Source of the DNA: Blastococcus xanthinilyticus
GTDB lineage: Bacteria > Actinomycetota > Actinomycetes > Mycobacteriales > Geodermatophilaceae
Assembly: GCF_008124835.1 (NCBI RefSeq)
Contig: NZ_VNHW01000001.1
Coordinates: 534,563-598,562 of the forward strand
DNA: 64,000 nt
Reading direction: 5' to 3'
In this document: positions 62,375 to 64,000 of the stretch, piece by piece
How the letters are laid out: each line of letters begins with the position of its first letter
Numbering within the stretch: the first letter of the stretch is position 1
The notes under the pieces: generated by a model
Seen by the model: only the letters and a program-made list of their open reading frames with translations
What the model was told of the DNA's origin: nothing
Databases searched by the model: none
Translations under genes and position numbers: made by a program

Positions 62375-62398
62375 GTTGACGTCGATGTCAGTGTCAAC
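62375..62398. promoter_or_regulatory. Candidate TetR operator between divergent transcripts
   Basis: GTTGAC and GTCAAC are perfect 6-base arms 12 bases apart, with TGAC and GTCA (62377-62390) nested inside. The site sits in the 113 bases between the acyl-CoA operon and the TetR gene, where a TetR dimer would regulate both. TTGACG (62376-62381) may double as a -35 element. Confidence 0.6.
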
Positions 62399-62427
62399 AG
62401 CGACCCGGCGACCGAGGAGGCGTACCC

Positions 62428-63096
62428 GTGGTCCAGCAGCCGCGCACGACTGACCCGGCGGCCCCGGCCGTCGAGGGCGCGTCCACCGAGCGGGCCCGCG
62501 CGATGCGCGCCCGGCTGCTCGCCGCCGCCCGCGAGGTGTTCGAGCGGGACGGCTTCCTCGACGCCCGGGTCACCGACATCTCCGCGGCCGCCGGGGTCGC
62601 CCACGGCAGCTTCTACACCTACTACCGGTCCAAGACCGACGTCTTCCGGGCGCTCGTCGCGGCGACCATGGACGAGCTCTACGCCTCCCTGGGCAGCGCT
62701 GCGGAGACCGATCGCGGCGTCCGCGACCGGCCCGCGGACCCCCTTCCCGCCATCGAACGGGCCAACCGCCGGTTCGTGGCGATGTACCGGGAGAACACCG
62801 CGCTCATGGCCCTGTTCGAGCAGGTGACCACCTTCGACGCCGAGGTGCGCGCCCTCCGGCAGGCGGCCCGCGAGCGCATGGTCGGCCGGGTGCGGCACAG
62901 CATCGAGGGGTTCCAGGCCGCCGGGCTGGTCGCCGCCGACCTGGACGCCGAGTACAGCGCGCACGCGCTGGTCGCCATGGTCAACGCCCTGGTGCACTAC
63001 TGGCTGGTGCTCGGCGGGAACTTCGACGAGGAGCGCCTGGTGCGGGCGATGACCCGGCTCTGGGCGCAGTCGCTGGGGCTGCCGGCTCCTCGCTGA
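62428..63096 (+). CDS. TetR/AcrR family transcriptional regulator
   Basis: The protein is 222 aa. An N-terminal helix-turn-helix (ARLLAAAREVFERDGFLDAR, VTDISAAAGVAHGSFYTYYR with the TetR-typical FYTYYRSK, residues 30-75) precedes a ligand-binding helical domain. It lies divergent from the acyl-CoA/selenoprotein operon and is its probable repressor, relieved by an acyl-CoA; that ligand is inferred. GTG 62428 is the start. The stop lies inside a 16-bp terminator stem. Confidence 0.92.
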   Translation: MVQQPRTTDPAAPAVEGASTERARAMRARLLAAAREVFERDGFLDARVTDISAAAGVAHGSFYTYYRSKTDVFRALVAATMDELYASLGSAAETDRGVRDRPADPLPAIERANRRFVAMYRENTALMALFEQVTTFDAEVRALRQAARERMVGRVRHSIEGFQAAGLVAADLDAEYSAHALVAMVNALVHYWLVLGGNFDEERLVRAMTRLWAQSLGLPAPR

Positions 63097-63125
63097 CCCG
63101 GCCGCAGCCGGCCGGGTCAGCGAGG
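63088..63125. terminator. Bidirectional terminator overlapping the TetR stop codon
   Basis: CCTCGCTGACCCGGCC (63088-63103) and GGCCGGGTCAGCGAGG (63110-63125) form a perfect 16-bp stem with a GCAGCC loop. The TetR stop TGA (63094-63096) is inside the left arm. It ends 8 bases before the convergent hydrolase stop. Confidence 0.85.
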
Positions 63126-63132
63126 GTGCGGC

Positions 63133-63906
63133 TCAGCCGGTGATGCGGGTGCTCAGCGTGCCGATGCCCTCGATCGTCACCGCGATCTCGTCGCCGCGCT
63201 GCAGCGAGCCCACCCCGGCCGGGGTACCGGTCAGCACCACGTCGCCGGGCAGCAGCGTCATCGCCTGGCTGACCCAGGAGACGCACGCCGCGACGTCGCG
63301 GAGCATGTCGGCGGTCGTGCCGTCCTGCCGCAGCTCGCCGTTGACGGTCGACTTCAGCGACAGCGCCGAGGGGTCGATCTCGGTCTCCACCCACGGGCCG
63401 AGCGGGCACGAGCCGTCGAAGCCCTTGCCGCGGGTCCACTGCCCCTCGGACTTCTGGATGTCCCGCATGGTCAGGTCGTTGGCCACCGTGTAGCCGAGGA
63501 CGACGCCGGTGACGTCCTCCTCCGCGACGGCGACGCACCGCTTCCCGATGACGACGGCCAGCTCGCCCTCGTAGTGCAGGTCGGAGGTGAGCGCCGGGTA
63601 CGGGACGTCGGCGTCCGGCCCGACCACGGCGGTGGAGGGCTTGAGGAACACGATCGGGATCGCGGGCACCTCGTTGCCGAGCTCCTTGGCGTGCTCGGCG
63701 TAGTTCCGCCCGAGGGCGACGACCTTGCTCGGCTCGACCGGCGCCAGCAGGGTGACCTCGGCCAGCGGCGTGCGCTCGCCGGTGCGCCGGGCACCGTCGA
63801 AGGGCGTCCCCTCGAGCCGGTCGACGGTGGCGGCGTCACCCTCGCCCTCGACCGCGCCGTAGGCGGGCGTGCTGTTGTCCGGAGTGGTGTATCGGACGAT
63901 GCGCAT
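63133..63906 (-). CDS. Fumarylacetoacetate hydrolase family protein
   Basis: The protein is 257 aa. FAH-fold metal ligands are present: Glu-x-Glu in LHYEGELAVVIG and Asp in GYTVANDLTMRDIQ, with the family segments VVALGRNYAEHAKE, GKGFDGSCPLGPWV and GDVVLTGTPAGVG. It hydrolyses a C-C bond in a beta-diketo or hydroxy-keto acid, typically at the end of aromatic degradation; the substrate is unknown. The ATG at 63906 overlaps the TGA of the SDR gene by one base (TGATG), so the two are coupled. Confidence 0.92.
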   Translation of the reverse strand: MRIVRYTTPDNSTPAYGAVEGEGDAATVDRLEGTPFDGARRTGERTPLAEVTLLAPVEPSKVVALGRNYAEHAKELGNEVPAIPIVFLKPSTAVVGPDADVPYPALTSDLHYEGELAVVIGKRCVAVAEEDVTGVVLGYTVANDLTMRDIQKSEGQWTRGKGFDGSCPLGPWVETEIDPSALSLKSTVNGELRQDGTTADMLRDVAACVSWVSQAMTLLPGDVVLTGTPAGVGSLQRGDEIAVTIEGIGTLSTRITG

Positions 63907-64000
63907 CAGATGGCCCGAACCAGTCCGCCGTCGACGAGCAGGTTCTGCCCGGTGAGGTAGGTGTTGGCGCCGGAGACGAGGAAGGCGGCGACCCGGCCGA
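63906..64000 (-). CDS. SDR family oxidoreductase, C-terminal part (5' end outside the window)
   Basis: Only the last 30 codons are inside the window. They read GRVAAFLVSGANTYLTGQNLLVDGG and end LVRAI. The AAFLxSxxxxYLTGQxLxVDGG pattern is the conserved C-terminal end of short-chain dehydrogenases/reductases. The stop overlaps the start of the hydrolase gene by one base, so the pair likely acts in one pathway. Confidence 0.8.
   Translation of the reverse strand, partial: GRVAAFLVSGANTYLTGQNLLVDGGLVRAI

Overview
The window comes from a very GC-rich actinobacterium, most likely of the Geodermatophilaceae (Blastococcus/Geodermatophilus/Modestobacter). The pointers are strong G/C bias at third codon positions, frequent GTG starts in GTGA/ATGA-coupled operons, F420-type and mycothiol-type enzymes, DUF222-HNH and DUF6318 families, and a selenoprotein gene that appears to be read through an in-frame UAG. 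UAG-encoded selenocysteine has been reported in Blastococcus and Geodermatophilus.

Bases 1-3900 are a rearranged edge. Two near-identical tyrosine-phosphatase-like copies (one cut by the window edge) flank a galactose-oxidase-like radical copper oxidase with an N-terminal FG-GAP propeller. A 17-codon gene stub and a relic of a biotin carboxylase lie between them.

Bases 4078-16803 are a defence island. A tightly coupled five-gene operon (Z1 helicase, PD-(D/E)XK DUF4420 nuclease, MORC/MutL-like GHKL ATPase and two unrecognised proteins) is followed by a convergent Vsr endonuclease and a divergent C5 cytosine methyltransferase. Next come decayed genes (enoyl-CoA hydratase fragment, frameshifted EVE-like/HNH nuclease), a MazG-like pyrophosphohydrolase and a DUF2075 nuclease-helicase.

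Bases 16900-47255 are mostly ordinary chromosomal genes: excalibur protein, phytoene-dehydrogenase-like oxidase, a very large P-type ATPase, PHA depolymerase, a NarL-type two-component pair, two GGDEF-EAL proteins, DUF4407 protein, amidase, glutathionyl-hydroquinone-reductase-like protein, an F420 oxidoreductase and an acyl-CoA ligase. A duplicated promoter/leader (26752 and 31489) and a 15-bp tandem array (37505) stand out. Bases 47321-51187 hold a tandem amplification of a DUF6318 lipoprotein/secreted-protein cassette.

Bases 53575-62314 are a seven-gene minus-strand operon under a divergent TetR regulator: ADP-forming acyl-CoA synthetase, enoyl-CoA hydratase, two acyl-CoA dehydrogenases, a thioredoxin-reductase-UGSC fusion and two paralogous UGSC-associated proteins. 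In the fusion, the UGSC motif reads TAG-Gly-Ser-Cys, homology continues in frame on both sides, and a perfect hairpin begins 11 nt after the TAG. I read this as a UAG-programmed selenoprotein with a SECIS element. It is the most important finding of the window.
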